A stretch of DNA of 64,000 nucleotides from Ancylobacter mangrovi (GCF_024752355.1 NZ_JANTHZ010000012.1:62001-126000); one strand, 5' to 3'; numbered from the stretch's first letter, positions 25,058-34,758 are shown. The notes: a model not told the origin generated them from the letters alone. Numbers and translations: made by a program.

Positions 25058-26971
25058 TCACTGCACCGAGGAGGAGAAGCCGCCGGGCGACAGGATACTG
25101 GCGCCGGGCAGGCCCGATTCCGTGCGGGCGGGCGTGGTGCCATAAAGCGCTTCCTGCCCGTTCGCGGCGACCGAGGGCCGCAGCGCCGGCCCAGCGGCGG
25201 AGCCGGACGCGGGAGCGGTCGCCGTCGCCGGCGAACCCGAAAGCGTCTCGTAATAGGCCTGTGCCGCCGCCTGGCCGGGGCTCGGCACCACCGGCATGCG
25301 CCTGGGCTGCTGCGGCGTCGCCGGGGCGGCGGAGGACGTCGTGGTCGTGGCCGCCGGGCGCTGGCCCGGTGCGGCAGGTGCCGGACGCGGCGCCTGGGTC
25401 GGGACCGCGGCGGTCCGGGCCGGCGCGGCCGGGCGCGCCGAGCTTTGCGCGGGCACGGCCGGACGTTCCGGCGGCACCGGCGCGTCGACGGGCATCGCGG
25501 CGCTCGGCGCCGGCTCGGAGGAGCCGCCGCCGAACAGGCGGCCGAACGAGAAGCCGCTCGACGTCTCGCCGGTAGGCGCCTCGGTGACCGGCGCCGCGGC
25601 TGTGGCCGAGGCATCCGGGTTCTCGCCGCTCCGGCTGAACAGGCTGCGCACGCTGTCGAGGAAGCCGCCGCCGGATTCGAGCGAGGCGACCTGCGCCGAT
25701 GCGGGCGCCGCGTTGCCGGCCGCCGGCGCGTCCTGTGGCACGGCGGAGGACGCGGCCTCGCGGGCGGTCGAGCTCGGGATCAACCGGCTGAGGAAGGAGG
25801 GCTGCTCGGCGGAGGACGCCACCTGCGTGCCTGCCCCCGGCGCATCGTCCGGGCGGGGCGTGGGCAGCGGCACGTCGGCGCTCACCGGCACCATATCGGC
25901 CTTGGCGAGCGCGATCGTGTCCTCCGGCGCCGGCTCGTTGGTGGCGACGCCATAGTCGCTCCCCGGCGGCTTCACCACCGCCGGCAGCGAGCCGGGCGCG
26001 GAAAGCTCGGGATTGGCCAGCTTGGCGAGGAACACCTTGTTCATGCCGCCGTCCTTGCCGGTCGTGACCGGGGCGACGGGCGCGAGCGGGCCGGCGCTGG
26101 CGATCTGGGTGTCGACCTGCCGGGCGCGCGCGGCCAGCGTCTCGGCGAGACCCTCGGGCTGGGTGTATTCCGGGCAGGGCAAGGAAGCGTCGAAGCGCCG
26201 GCCCGGATCGACCGGCGTCGCGTCGAACACGTAGCGCTTGCTGCAATAGTCGACCTTCGGCGGCTGCTTGGTCAGCTCGAACGTGTCGCTGCCGCGCTTC
26301 AGCATCTTCCAGAAGGCGAGGTTCGGGTTGTTGCGGTGGCGGACCAGATTGTCCGCCGTCATGCGGAACGGATAGGCCTGCACCTGGAAGGCGCGCTGCC
26401 CGCCCCGGAAGCTCTCGCGGCCGAGCGCGAAGATCTCCTGAACCTGCTCGTCGGTCATCGCGTAGCAGCCGCGCGAGGAGCAGTCGCCATGCACCATCAG
26501 GTTCGAGCCGGTGCGGCCCCAGGCACGGTCATAGGCGTTGGGAAAGCCGAGATCGAACGACAGGTAGTAGCTGGAGTTCGGGTTCATCTGGCCGGGGGTG
26601 ATGGTGTAGAAGCCCTCCGGCGCCTGCCGGTCGCCTTCCTTCACCTTGGGGCCGAGTTCGCCGGACCAGCGGCAGATCGGATAGGTCTTGAGCAGCGCGT
26701 AGTCGCCGCTCGTGGTCTGCTTCCAGACCTCAAGCTCCGATTCTTCCTTGTAGATGCGCACGACGATCGGGCTGTCCTTGGACATGCCCTTGTCGCTGAT
26801 CAGCGCCAGCGTCTGCGGCGAGAGCGCCTTCATCGCCTTGGCGTTGATGGAAGGGGATTCGTCGCCGGTGCAGGCGGCAAGGGCGAGTGCGGCGCAGCCG
26901 CCGAGCAGGGCCATGCGCCAGCGCGCACCCGCTCCTGCGCCGAAGAGCCGAGACAACACCGGAAGGCTCAC
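25058..26971 (-). CDS. L,D-transpeptidase (YkuD) lipoprotein with long Pro/Ala tail
   Basis: A 637-residue murein L,D-transpeptidase homologue. The N-terminus has a lipoprotein signal ending LALAAC (Cys34 lipidation). The YkuD domain spans about residues 55-300; its active site HGDCSSRGCYAM at 161-172 supplies the catalytic H161 and C169. Beyond about residue 300 the sequence is a 330-residue low-complexity region rich in Ala, Pro, Ser and Gly with no fold I recognise, possibly a spacer across the periplasm. GTG at 26971 is chosen because GGGGAG lies 8 bases upstream; a frame upstream from an ATG at 27001 lacks a site. Likely cross-links peptidoglycan (3-3) or attaches outer-membrane proteins to it. 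Confidence 0.85.
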   Translation of the reverse strand: MSLPVLSRLFGAGAGARWRMALLGGCAALALAACTGDESPSINAKAMKALSPQTLALISDKGMSKDSPIVVRIYKEESELEVWKQTTSGDYALLKTYPICRWSGELGPKVKEGDRQAPEGFYTITPGQMNPNSSYYLSFDLGFPNAYDRAWGRTGSNLMVHGDCSSRGCYAMTDEQVQEIFALGRESFRGGQRAFQVQAYPFRMTADNLVRHRNNPNLAFWKMLKRGSDTFELTKQPPKVDYCSKRYVFDATPVDPGRRFDASLPCPEYTQPEGLAETLAARARQVDTQIASAGPLAPVAPVTTGKDGGMNKVFLAKLANPELSAPGSLPAVVKPPGSDYGVATNEPAPEDTIALAKADMVPVSADVPLPTPRPDDAPGAGTQVASSAEQPSFLSRLIPSSTAREAASSAVPQDAPAAGNAAPASAQVASLESGGGFLDSVRSLFSRSGENPDASATAAAPVTEAPTGETSSGFSFGRLFGGGSSEPAPSAAMPVDAPVPPERPAVPAQSSARPAAPARTAAVPTQAPRPAPAAPGQRPAATTTTSSAAPATPQQPRRMPVVPSPGQAAAQAYYETLSGSPATATAPASGSAAGPALRPSVAANGQEALYGTTPARTESGLPGASILSPGGFSSSVQ

Positions 26972-27065
26972 CTTCACCACTCCCCGCTCGTCCTCGAACA
27001 AGACGAACCCGATTCGAAAGCGTTACCCTCGGTCGTACCCTACCGCAACCCGGCCGGGATACCCC

Positions 27066-28019
27066 TCAGAGATTGCGCCCTATGGCGAGGAACTTCTCGC
27101 GCCTCGCCTTGCGCAGGCCCCGCGGGTCCAGGCCCTCGAGCTCGCGCAACGCCGCTTCGATGGCGTCTCCGGTCGCGACCATCGCCGCCTCGGGATCGCG
27201 ATGCGCCCCGCCCACCGGCTCGGCGATGACCGAGTCGACGATGTGAAGGCGCGCCAGATCCTGCGCGGTGATCTTCATGTTCATCGCCGCTTCCTGCGCC
27301 TTCGCGGTGTCGCGCCACAGGATCGAGGCCGCCCCCTCGGGCGAGATCACGCTGTAGATCGCGTGTTCCAGCATCAGGACCCGGTTCGCCGTGGCGATCG
27401 CGATCGCTCCGCCCGAACCACCCTCGCCGATGATCACGGCGACATTGGGGACGCCGAGCGCGAGGCACGCATCGGTCGAGCGGGCGATCGCCTCGGCCTG
27501 CCCGCGCTCCTCGGCGTCGAGGCCGGGGAAGGCGCCGGCCGTGTCGACCAGCGACACCACGGGCAGCTCGAAGCGGTCGGCGAGCTCCATCAGGCGCACC
27601 GCCTTGCGGTAGCCCTCGGGGCGCGCCATGCCGAAATTGTGCTTGATCCGGGTCTCGGTGGTGGAGCCCTTCTCATGGCCGATCAGGCACACCGCCTGCC
27701 CGCGGAAGCGCGCCAGCCCGCCGACGATCGCCGCGTCGTCGCCGAACTTGCGGTCGCCGGCCAGCGGGGTGAACTCCTCGAACAGCGCGCTCGCATAGTC
27801 GGAGAAGTGCGGGCGCATCGGATGGCGCGCCACCTGCGTCTTCTGCCACGGCGTGAGGCTGGCATAGAGCTGGGTCAGCGCGTCCTGCGCCTTGCCCTCG
27901 AGACGGACGATGTCGTCCCCGATGGCGACCGCGTCGCCCTGCGCCGCCATGGCGCGCAGTTCTTCCAGCTTGGCCTCGAGCTCGGCCACGGGCTTTTCAA
28001 AATCGAGGTAGCTTCGCAT
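27066..28019 (-). CDS. accA: Acetyl-CoA carboxylase carboxyltransferase subunit alpha
   Basis: With AccD it forms the carboxyltransferase that makes malonyl-CoA for fatty acid synthesis. The 317-residue protein is of normal length with family blocks [92 protein letters not shown] and [23 protein letters not shown] at 28019. It lies 116 bases downstream of the xerD-type gene on the same strand; whether they share a transcript is unclear. Confidence 0.98.
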   Translation of the reverse strand: MRSYLDFEKPVAELEAKLEELRAMAAQGDAVAIGDDIVRLEGKAQDALTQLYASLTPWQKTQVARHPMRPHFSDYASALFEEFTPLAGDRKFGDDAAIVGGLARFRGQAVCLIGHEKGSTTETRIKHNFGMARPEGYRKAVRLMELADRFELPVVSLVDTAGAFPGLDAEERGQAEAIARSTDACLALGVPNVAVIIGEGGSGGAIAIATANRVLMLEHAIYSVISPEGAASILWRDTAKAQEAAMNMKITAQDLARLHIVDSVIAEPVGGAHRDPEAAMVATGDAIEAALRELEGLDPRGLRKARREKFLAIGRNL

Positions 28020-28135
28020 TGATTGTCGATGGAACCGGGGGAAAGGAGAGTGGGGCGCCCGGACGAGCAGCCGGCGGAAACGGGCGGAAGCTGCCCGGAT
28101 AGGTGGGCGACGTCAAGGCAGGCCCGGCATTTGGG

Positions 28136-29134
28136 TTACTCGCTTTCCTCCGAGCCGAGCGGATGAAGGTCGCGCACGAGGCTTTTCAGCCGCTCGTCTA
28201 GTACGTGGGTATAGATTTGCGTGGTCGAGATGTCGCTGTGCCCGAGCAGCGTCTGCACGATGCGCAATTCCGCCCCGTGCGCCAGCAGGTGGCTGGCGAA
28301 GGCGTGGCGCAGCACGTGGGGCGAGATACGCGCCGGGTCGATGCCGGCGGCGAGCGCGAGATCCTTGAGGTCGAGCGCCACCTGCTGGCGGGTGACGTGC
28401 CCGCTCGCCGCGCCGGAAGGAAACAGCCAGCGCGCCCCCGGCCCGCCCGCCTTCGCGGCCTGGGCGCCCGCCGCCCGGCCCTCGCGGGTCTTCTCGCCGG
28501 ACGTCCTCGCCTCGGCGGCTTTCGCCATCGCCTCGCCATAGGCGCGCATGGCGGCCTTTGCCGCGTCCCCGAGCGGCACCAGCCGCTCCTTGTTTCCCTT
28601 GCCGCGCACGATGATCGCCTCGCCCTTCAGCCCGGCGGCGGAAGCGGGCAGCGCCGCGAGCTCGGACACGCGCAGCCCGGTCGCGTAGAGCAGCTCGATG
28701 AAGCAGGCGACGCGCGCGCGTCGCGCCGCCTCGCCCGGCGTCGGCGCCTCGGCCCGGGCGCGCTCATGCGCGATCTCGATCAGCCGTGTCACCTCCGCCT
28801 CGGCCAGCACCTTTGGCAGCGGGCGCACCCGGCGCGGGCCTTCCAGCACGGCCGCCGGATCGTCGCCGCGATGGCCCTCGACATAGAGGAAGCGGTGGAA
28901 CTGGCGGATCGCGGAGAGCTTGCGCGCGACGCTGGCGCCCGCGAGCCCGCGCCGGTCGAGCTCGGCGAGGAAGGCACGGATGTCCTCGGTGGTCGCCGCG
29001 CCCGCCTCCAGCCCCCGGTCGAGCAGGAAGGCCTCGTAGTCATCGAGGTCCCGGCCATAGGCGGAGAGCGTGTTGGCGCCCGCCCCGCGCTCGGCGGCGA
29101 GCATGTCGAGGAACGCCCGCGCGCTTCCCGTCAT
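28136..29134 (-). CDS. xerD: Tyrosine recombinase XerD-like
   Basis: A 332-residue tyrosine recombinase of the Xer type, which with XerC resolves chromosome dimers at dif during division. N-terminal SAM-like core-binding domain (FLDMLAAERGAGANTLSAYGRDLDDYEAFL) and catalytic domain with Arg in YATGLRVSEL, Lys in RGKGNKERLVPL, HVLRHAFASHLL (HxxR), GHSDIS and the nucleophile Tyr in TTQIYTHV. An insertion of about 30 residues rich in Ala/Lys/Gly (EARTSGEKTREGRAAGAQA) lies between the Lys strand and LFPSG, absent from typical XerD. XerD rather than XerC is assigned from the context next to accA and aroKB, the usual Rhizobiales xerD locus. Confidence 0.9.
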   Translation of the reverse strand: MTGSARAFLDMLAAERGAGANTLSAYGRDLDDYEAFLLDRGLEAGAATTEDIRAFLAELDRRGLAGASVARKLSAIRQFHRFLYVEGHRGDDPAAVLEGPRRVRPLPKVLAEAEVTRLIEIAHERARAEAPTPGEAARRARVACFIELLYATGLRVSELAALPASAAGLKGEAIIVRGKGNKERLVPLGDAAKAAMRAYGEAMAKAAEARTSGEKTREGRAAGAQAAKAGGPGARWLFPSGAASGHVTRQQVALDLKDLALAAGIDPARISPHVLRHAFASHLLAHGAELRIVQTLLGHSDISTTQIYTHVLDERLKSLVRDLHPLGSEESE

Positions 29135-29164
29135 GGCGCCGATCCCCTCATGGCGCGCGCGGGC

Positions 29165-29308
29165 TCATTTGGCGAAGCGGTCCTGCGGCACCGTCAGGTT
29201 CATCTCCCGCGGCTGCGGATGGACGAGATTGGCGAAGGCCCACAGCGTGCCGTAGCCGATGCCCCCGAGCAGGGCGAGAATGACGAGGAGACGGATAAGG
29301 CTCGGCAT
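29165..29308 (-). CDS. Small inner-membrane protein, 47 residues
   Basis: A 47-residue protein with one transmembrane helix (PSLIRLLVILALLGGIGYGTLWAF, quoted across residues 2-25 in part) followed by a short tail NLVHPQPREMNLTVPQDRFAK. This type of mini-protein is regularly found between xerD and aroK in Rhizobiales and is often mislabelled a histidine kinase; no function is established. The ATG at 29308 is chosen because the hydrophobic helix starts there; an upstream frame to 29443 has no support. It ends 30 bases before xerD and is probably co-transcribed with it. Confidence 0.72.
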   Translation of the reverse strand: MPSLIRLLVILALLGGIGYGTLWAFANLVHPQPREMNLTVPQDRFAK

Positions 29309-29448
29309 GGGCGATGCACGACCGTTCGAATCGATGAGTCCGGAATGGCCCATGCTAGAGCGTTTCGGCCGGCATAAGGAAGCAGCAGCGCCACATTGCG
29401 TCCCCGGATCGCCAATGATAGGTCGCCAGCGAGCAACGGACACGGGCG

Positions 29449-30039
29449 ATGACGACCGATTTCGACGACGCCAGGGCGGCGAGGCTGCGCGAGCTGCTGG
29501 GCACGCGCTCCATAGTGCTGGTCGGCATGATGGGGGCGGGCAAGTCGTCGGTGGGCAAGCGCCTCGCCCGCCGGCTCGCCCTGCCCTTCGCCGATGCCGA
29601 CACCGAGATCGAGCAGGCCGCGGGCATGTCGATCCCGGAAATCTTCGCCCATCACGGCGAGACGGCGTTCCGCGACGGCGAGAAGAAGGTGATCGCCCGC
29701 CTTCTGGAAGGCGGCCCGGGGGTGCTCGCGACCGGCGGCGGTGCCTATATGAACGCGCAGACGCGCGCCGCCATCGCCGACGCCGCCGTCTCGGTGTGGC
29801 TGAAGGCCGACCTCGACCTGCTGCTGCGCCGGGTGCGCCGGCGCGACGACCGGCCGCTGCTGCGCACCGAGGACCCCGCCGGCACGCTGGCGCGGCTGAT
29901 CGATGAGCGCTATCCGGTCTATGCCGGGGCGGCCGTCACCGTCACCTCGCGCGACGTGCCGCAGGAAGTGATGGTGGACGAGGTTATCGAGGCGCTCGAC
30001 CGCCATCTCGGCGGCAGCGGGACGGGAGCAGACGCGTGA
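29449..30039 (+). CDS. aroK: Shikimate kinase
   Basis: Phosphorylates shikimate at the 3-position in chorismate synthesis. The 196-residue P-loop kinase has Walker A GMMGAGKSSVGKRLA (about residues 27-41), the shikimate-binding ADADTEIEQAAGMSIPEIF and GETAFRDGEKKVI, the GVLATGGGAYM glycine motif and the lid RRRDDRPLLRTEDP. It overlaps aroB by 4 bases (GTGA), indicating coupled translation of the two chorismate-pathway enzymes. Divergent from the 47-residue membrane-protein gene across a 140-base gap. Confidence 0.97.
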   Translation: MTTDFDDARAARLRELLGTRSIVLVGMMGAGKSSVGKRLARRLALPFADADTEIEQAAGMSIPEIFAHHGETAFRDGEKKVIARLLEGGPGVLATGGGAYMNAQTRAAIADAAVSVWLKADLDLLLRRVRRRDDRPLLRTEDPAGTLARLIDERYPVYAGAAVTVTSRDVPQEVMVDEVIEALDRHLGGSGTGADA

Positions 30040-31172
30040 GTGAAGCCGCCATTCTTTCCAACGATGTCACTACGCTGCCGGTACAGCTCGGCGAGCGCTC
30101 CTACGACATCGTCATCGGCCCGCGCCTGCTCGCCGAGGCCGGCGCGCGCATCGCCGCGCTGCGGCCGGGCGCGCGGGTGGGCATCGTCACGGACCGCAAC
30201 GTCGCCGAACGCCATCTCGCCACGCTCGAGGACTCGCTGCGCTCCGCCGGCCTCACCCCCTCGGCGGTCGTGGTCGAGCCGGGCGAGAAGTCGAAGAGCT
30301 ACGGCGTGTTCGAGCAGGTGGTCGACGCGCTGCTGGAAAGCCGCATCGAGCGGCGCGACCTGGTGCTGGCGCTGGGCGGCGGCGTCGTGGGCGACCTCGC
30401 CGGCTTCGCGGCAGCCTCGCTTCGGCGCGGGGTCGATTTCGTGCAGGTGCCGACCAGCCTGCTGGCGCAGGTGGATTCCTCGGTCGGCGGCAAGACCGGC
30501 ATCAATTCGCGCCACGGCAAGAACCTCGTCGGCGCCTTCCACCAGCCGATCCTGGTGCTGGCCGACACCGACGTGCTCGGCACACTGCCCCTGCGCGAGT
30601 TCCGCGCCGGCTATGCCGAGGTGGCCAAATGCGCGTTGATCGACAACGCGCCCTTCTTCGCCTGGCTGGAGCGCCGGTGGCAGGACGTGTTCGGCGGCGG
30701 CCCGGCGCGGATCGAGGCGATCGCCAGCAGCTGCGCCGCCAAGGCGGCCGTGGTCGCCCGCGACGAGAAGGAGACCGGCGACCGCGCCCTGCTCAATCTC
30801 GGCCACACCTTCGGCCACGCGCTGGAGGCGGGCGCGGGCTTCTCCTCGCGCCTTCTCCACGGCGAGGCGGTGGCGATCGGCACCGCGCAGGCGTTCCGCT
30901 TCTCCGCCAGCCAAGGCCTGTGCAGCGCCGAGGACGCCGAGCGGGTGGCGCGCCATCTCAAGTCGGTCGGCCTGCCGACCCGCATCGCCGACATTCCCGG
31001 CGCGCTGCCGGACACGGACGGGCTGATGGACCTGATCGCGCAGGACAAGAAGGTCTCGCGCGGCTCGCTGACCTTCATCCTCACCCACGGCATCGGCCGG
31101 TGCTTCATCGCCCGCGACGTCGACCCGGCCGCCGTGCGCGCCTTCCTCGACCGTGAGCGCGCCGCCGGCTGA
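30036..31172 (+). CDS. aroB: 3-dehydroquinate synthase
   Basis: Converts DAHP to 3-dehydroquinate with NAD and a divalent metal. The 378-residue protein shows EPGEKSKSYGVFEQVVDALL, LGGGVVGDLAGFAAASLRRG, the NAD/substrate stretch PTSLLAQVDSSVGGKTGIN, HQPILVLADTDVL, EFRAGYAEVAKCALI and the metal-binding NLGHTFGHALE and LLHGEAVAIG. GTG start at 30036 overlaps the aroK stop. The C-terminus ends about 125 bases before the CorC-type gene, which may share the transcript. Confidence 0.97.
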   Translation: MSEAAILSNDVTTLPVQLGERSYDIVIGPRLLAEAGARIAALRPGARVGIVTDRNVAERHLATLEDSLRSAGLTPSAVVVEPGEKSKSYGVFEQVVDALLESRIERRDLVLALGGGVVGDLAGFAAASLRRGVDFVQVPTSLLAQVDSSVGGKTGINSRHGKNLVGAFHQPILVLADTDVLGTLPLREFRAGYAEVAKCALIDNAPFFAWLERRWQDVFGGGPARIEAIASSCAAKAAVVARDEKETGDRALLNLGHTFGHALEAGAGFSSRLLHGEAVAIGTAQAFRFSASQGLCSAEDAERVARHLKSVGLPTRIADIPGALPDTDGLMDLIAQDKKVSRGSLTFILTHGIGRCFIARDVDPAAVRAFLDRERAAG

Positions 31173-31296
31173 GACGCGCAGGCTAGAAACGGGCGGGCGG
31201 ACCCTCGGGCCGCGCGCGCACATCGTCGCTGCCGCCCCGCCGGTCCGGGCAGGGAGCGGCACCAGAGCTGGGGAAGCCGAATCCCGGGAGGGCCCA

Positions 31297-32571
31297 TTGA
31301 CGACCTATGACTGGCTGGCTCTCGGTGCTGTCGCCGTCTGTCTGCTGCTGTCCTTCTTCTTCTCGGGCAGCGAGACCGCCCTCACCGCCTCCTCCAAGGC
31401 GCGCATGCACGCGCTGGAGAAGAACGGCGACAAGCGGGCCACCCTCGTCAACCGCATGATGGAGCGCCGGGAGCGGCTGATCGGCGGCATCCTGCTCGGC
31501 AACAACCTCGTCAACATCGCCGCCTCCTCGCTCGCCACCGGCCTGCTGCTGGCCTGGTTCGGCTCGGCCGGCATCGCCTATGCGACGCTCGGCATGACGA
31601 TCATCGTCGTCATCTTCTCCGAGGTGCTGCCCAAGACCATCGCCCTCAACCATCCCGACAGCGTGTCGCTGATGGTGGCGCGGCCGATCCGCGCCATCGT
31701 CAGCCTGTTCGGGCCGCTCACCCTCGCCATCGAGGCGCTGGTGCGCGCGCTGCTGGGCGCCGTCGGGGTGCCGGTCGGCAAGACCAAGAGCGTGCTCACC
31801 GCCGCCGAGGAGCTGCGCGGCGCGGTCGACCTGCTGCACCGTGAGGGCAGCGTGGTGAAGGACGAGCGCGACATGCTCGGTGGCCTGCTCGACCTCGGCG
31901 AGCTGGAGGTCTCCGACATCATGGTCCACCGCACCAAGATGGCGAGCCTCAACGCCGACGAGCCGCCCGAGAAGCTGGTGAACGAGGTGCTGGCCTCCCC
32001 CTTCACCCGCCTGCCGCTGTGGCGCGAGCGCCCCGACAACATCGTCGGCGTGCTGCACGCCAAGGACCTGCTGCGCGAGCTGCGCACCATCGGCAACGAC
32101 ATCGCCGGGCTGGACATCGAGAAGATCGCCCTGCCCGCCTGGTTCGTGCCGGACGTCACCTCGCTCGCCGACCAGCTCAAGGCGTTCCGCCGCCGCAAGC
32201 AGCACTTCGCCCTCGTCGTCGACGAGTATGGCGAGGTGATGGGGCTCGTGACGCTGGAGGACATCCTGGAGGAGATCGTCGGCGACATCTCCGACGAGCA
32301 CGACAAGGCCTTCGCCGGCGCGCGCCGCAACCCGGACGGCTCGGTGAGCGTGGAAGGCTCGATGGCGATCCGCGACCTCAACCGCGCCATGGGCTGGGAG
32401 CTGCCGGACGAGGAGGCCACCACCATCGCCGGCCTCGTCATCCACGAGGCGCGCATCATTCCCGAGCCGGGCCAGGCCTTCATCTTCCACGGCTTCCGCT
32501 TCCAGGTGATGCGCAAGCAGCGCAACCGCATCACCCTGCTGCGGGTGAGCCCGCTGCCGCGCCCGGCCTGA
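31297..32571 (+). CDS. CNNM/CorC family membrane protein (HlyC/CorC type)
   Basis: A 424-residue protein with three or four helices in an N-terminal DUF21/CNNM domain (residues 1-190: LALGAVAVCLLLSFFFSGSETALTA, LLGNNLVNIAASSLATGLLLAWFG, IIVVIFSEVLPKTIAL), two CBS domains (about 205-330, including FRRRKQHFALVVDEYGEVMGLVTLEDILEEIVGDI) and a CorC/HlyC C-terminal domain ending ITLLRVSPL. The family is implicated in Mg2+/Co2+ homeostasis. TTG at 31297 is chosen because GGGAGGG stands 4 bases upstream and the conserved region starts right after; a GTG/ATG start further up would add 48 residues without homology. Confidence 0.85.
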   Translation: MTTYDWLALGAVAVCLLLSFFFSGSETALTASSKARMHALEKNGDKRATLVNRMMERRERLIGGILLGNNLVNIAASSLATGLLLAWFGSAGIAYATLGMTIIVVIFSEVLPKTIALNHPDSVSLMVARPIRAIVSLFGPLTLAIEALVRALLGAVGVPVGKTKSVLTAAEELRGAVDLLHREGSVVKDERDMLGGLLDLGELEVSDIMVHRTKMASLNADEPPEKLVNEVLASPFTRLPLWRERPDNIVGVLHAKDLLRELRTIGNDIAGLDIEKIALPAWFVPDVTSLADQLKAFRRRKQHFALVVDEYGEVMGLVTLEDILEEIVGDISDEHDKAFAGARRNPDGSVSVEGSMAIRDLNRAMGWELPDEEATTIAGLVIHEARIIPEPGQAFIFHGFRFQVMRKQRNRITLLRVSPLPRPA

Positions 32572-32681
32572 GGCGCGGGACGGGGAACCTATCGCTCGCG
32601 ATACGCTGGAATTGGCGCGTGCACGCCCCATATAGGCTGGGCCAGTCTCCCGGCATCGAACGCAGGCGCGCCGCGCCGGGC

Positions 32682-32978
32682 CTATTCGCCCGGAGCCGAG
32701 GCCTCGATCGCGAGGGCGTGCAGGCCGCGGGCGATCTCGTCCGCCAGCAGGCCGTTCACGATGCGATGCCGGGCGAGACGGTTCTGACCGCGGAACGCCT
32801 CCGCCACGATCCGCACACGAAGATGAGTGAGATGTCCCGCACGGTGCCCGCCATGGCCTTCATGCCGATGACTCTCGTCCTCGAGCTCGAGCACCTGGGG
32901 CGAGAGTTCGGCCAGCGCCGCCCGCACGCGGGCCAGCGCTTCGGCAACGGCATCGGTACGATCAGGGGTGGCGCTCAT
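32682..32978 (-). CDS. BolA family protein
   Basis: A 98-residue BolA-fold protein. Features are the N-terminal helix region, LELEDESHRHEGHGGHRAGHLTHLRVRIV (histidine-rich loop, quoted in parts) and the helix-turn-helix-like FRGQNRLARHRIVNGLLADEI with conserved invariant histidine. BolA proteins partner monothiol glutaredoxins through a shared [2Fe-2S] cluster and act in iron-sulfur handling. ATG at 32978. It is divergent from the DnaJ-like gene (110 bases). The grxC in this window is dithiol and not the expected partner. Confidence 0.93.
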   Translation of the reverse strand: MSATPDRTDAVAEALARVRAALAELSPQVLELEDESHRHEGHGGHRAGHLTHLRVRIVAEAFRGQNRLARHRIVNGLLADEIARGLHALAIEASAPGE

Positions 32979-33088
32979 GGTCGCTGCGGTATCCGTCCAA
33001 CGGCCCGGCGTCAATATCGTCCGAACGGACGGTGACGGCGCCGCGGTTTCTTGTATACCTGGCCCGGCAGAAGCATAATCGATCCGTC

Positions 33089-33709
33089 ATGAAGTTCGAC
33101 TCCCCCATATTCGACCGCATCCGCGTGAAGCCGGACCGCGATCGTCGCCTTAAGGCGGAAGGCCCCGTCTGCGAATGGCAGGGGTGCTGCAATCCGGCGA
33201 CCCATCGCGCGCCGAAGGGCCGCGACCGCGAGGGCCAGTTCTGGCGCTACTGTTTCGATCACGTGCGCGAGTACAACCAGTCCTACAACTACTTCTCCGG
33301 CATGCCGGACGAAGACGTCATGGCCTATCAGAAGGATGCCATGACCGGCCATCGGCCGACCTGGAAGATGGGATCGCGCGGCGGCGATTCGGAACGCCGG
33401 GCCTATGCCCGCCACCACCAGCCGGAAGGCTTTGTCGACCCGTTCGGCATGTTCGGCGAGGTCGGCGGCAGCGAACGACCCGAGCCGGAGGCCCCGCGCG
33501 AGAACCGGATGATCCGCAATGCCGAGCGCCGGGCCTTTGAATCGCTCGGCGTCGAGATCTCGGCCACGCCGCAGGAGATCAAGGCGCGGTTCAAGCTTCT
33601 GGTGAAGAAATACCATCCGGACGCCAATGGCGGCGACATTTCGACCGAGGACCGCCTGCGCGACGTCATCCAGGCCTATAATCATCTCAAGAGCGCGGGC
33701 TACTGCTAG
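33089..33709 (+). CDS. DnaJ-like J-domain protein with N-terminal Cys/His region
   Basis: A 206-residue protein. The C-terminal 65 residues are a J domain with the Hsp70-activating HPD motif ([13 protein letters not shown]) between [11 protein letters not shown] and [17 protein letters not shown]. Unlike classical DnaJ the J domain is last; the N-terminal part has conserved cysteines and histidines ([25 protein letters not shown]) that may bind zinc. The family is conserved in Alphaproteobacteria next to cobS. A cochaperone role is secure from HPD; the client is unknown. ATG at 33089 ([15 protein letters not shown]). 52 bases before cobS. Confidence 0.88.
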   Translation: MKFDSPIFDRIRVKPDRDRRLKAEGPVCEWQGCCNPATHRAPKGRDREGQFWRYCFDHVREYNQSYNYFSGMPDEDVMAYQKDAMTGHRPTWKMGSRGGDSERRAYARHHQPEGFVDPFGMFGEVGGSERPEPEAPRENRMIRNAERRAFESLGVEISATPQEIKARFKLLVKKYHPDANGGDISTEDRLRDVIQAYNHLKSAGYC

Positions 33710-33761
33710 CAACGCCGTCCGCCAGACCAGCCCGCGGCAGAAGCCCGGTAACGGAGGAAGA

Positions 33762-34745
33762 ATGACTGCCTCGCACACGCAACCCGCGCTGCCGGACATG
33801 AAGGTTTCGGTCCGGCAGGTGTTCGGCATCGACGTGGATCTCGACGTGCCGGCCTATGCCGAGCCGGACGAGTACGTGCCGGAGGTCGACCCCGACTACC
33901 TGTTCGACCGCCCGACCACCCTCGCCATCCTGGCAGGCTTCGCCCACAACCGGCGCGTCATGGTCACCGGCTATCACGGCACCGGCAAGTCGAGCCATAT
34001 CGAGCAGGTCGCGGCCCGCCTCAACTGGCCCTGCGTGCGCGTCAACCTCGACAGCCACATCAGCCGCATCGACCTGATCGGCAAGGACGCGATCGTGGTG
34101 AAGGATGGCCTGCAGGTCACCGAGTTCCGCGACGGCATCCTGCCCTGGGCCTACCAGAACAACGTCGCGCTGGTGTTCGACGAGTACGACGCGGGCCGCC
34201 CGGACGTGATGTTCGTGATCCAGCGCGTGCTGGAGAGCTCGGGCCGGCTGACGCTGCTCGACCAGAACCGCGTCATCCGCCCGCACGGCGCGTTCCGCCT
34301 GTTCGCCACCGCCAACACGATCGGCCTCGGCGACACGACGGGCCTCTATCACGGCACGCAGCAGATCAACCAGGCGCAGATGGACCGCTGGTCCATCGTC
34401 ACCTCGCTGAACTACCTGGCGCACGACAAGGAGGTCGACATCGTCGTCTCCAAGGCCAAGCAGATGCAGACGCCGGAAGGCCGCGACACGGTCTCGCGCA
34501 TGGTGCGCCTCGCCGACCTCACCCGCCAGGCCTTCGTCAATGGCGACCTGTCGACGGTGATGAGCCCGCGCACCGTGATCACCTGGGCGGAGAACGCCGA
34601 GATCTTCCAGGACCTCGCTTTCTCCTTCCGCGTGACCTTCCTCAACAAGTGCGACGAGCTGGAGCGCCCGCTGGTGGCGGAGTTCTACCAGCGCTGCTTC
34701 GGCAAGGAACTGGCCGAATCCGCCGTCAACGTCGTGCTGTCCTGA
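33762..34745 (+). CDS. cobS: Cobaltochelatase subunit CobS
   Basis: CobS is the AAA+ ATPase of the aerobic cobaltochelatase CobNST, which inserts cobalt into hydrogenobyrinate a,c-diamide. The 327-residue protein begins [29 protein letters not shown], then shows Walker [10 protein letters not shown] (about residue 71), Walker [16 protein letters not shown], and [29 protein letters not shown], the family signature. GGAGGAAG lies just before the ATG at 33762. cobT follows after 169 bases that contain two palindromes. cobN is not in this window. Confidence 0.96.
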   Translation: MTASHTQPALPDMKVSVRQVFGIDVDLDVPAYAEPDEYVPEVDPDYLFDRPTTLAILAGFAHNRRVMVTGYHGTGKSSHIEQVAARLNWPCVRVNLDSHISRIDLIGKDAIVVKDGLQVTEFRDGILPWAYQNNVALVFDEYDAGRPDVMFVIQRVLESSGRLTLLDQNRVIRPHGAFRLFATANTIGLGDTTGLYHGTQQINQAQMDRWSIVTSLNYLAHDKEVDIVVSKAKQMQTPEGRDTVSRMVRLADLTRQAFVNGDLSTVMSPRTVITWAENAEIFQDLAFSFRVTFLNKCDELERPLVAEFYQRCFGKELAESAVNVVLS

Positions 34746-34758
34746 CCCGGCGCCCGCG

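Noticed and set aside
29316-29340. TTCGAATC, a tRNA T-loop-like string, before aroK
   Set aside because: The flanking bases do not pair as a T stem and no acceptor, D or anticodon arms can be drawn. No tRNA was found in the window.
32611-32640. CCCATATAGG upstream of the bolA end, resembling the -10 at 37124
   Set aside because: No -35 stands at the right distance on either strand and no transcript end is obvious; kept only as a similarity.
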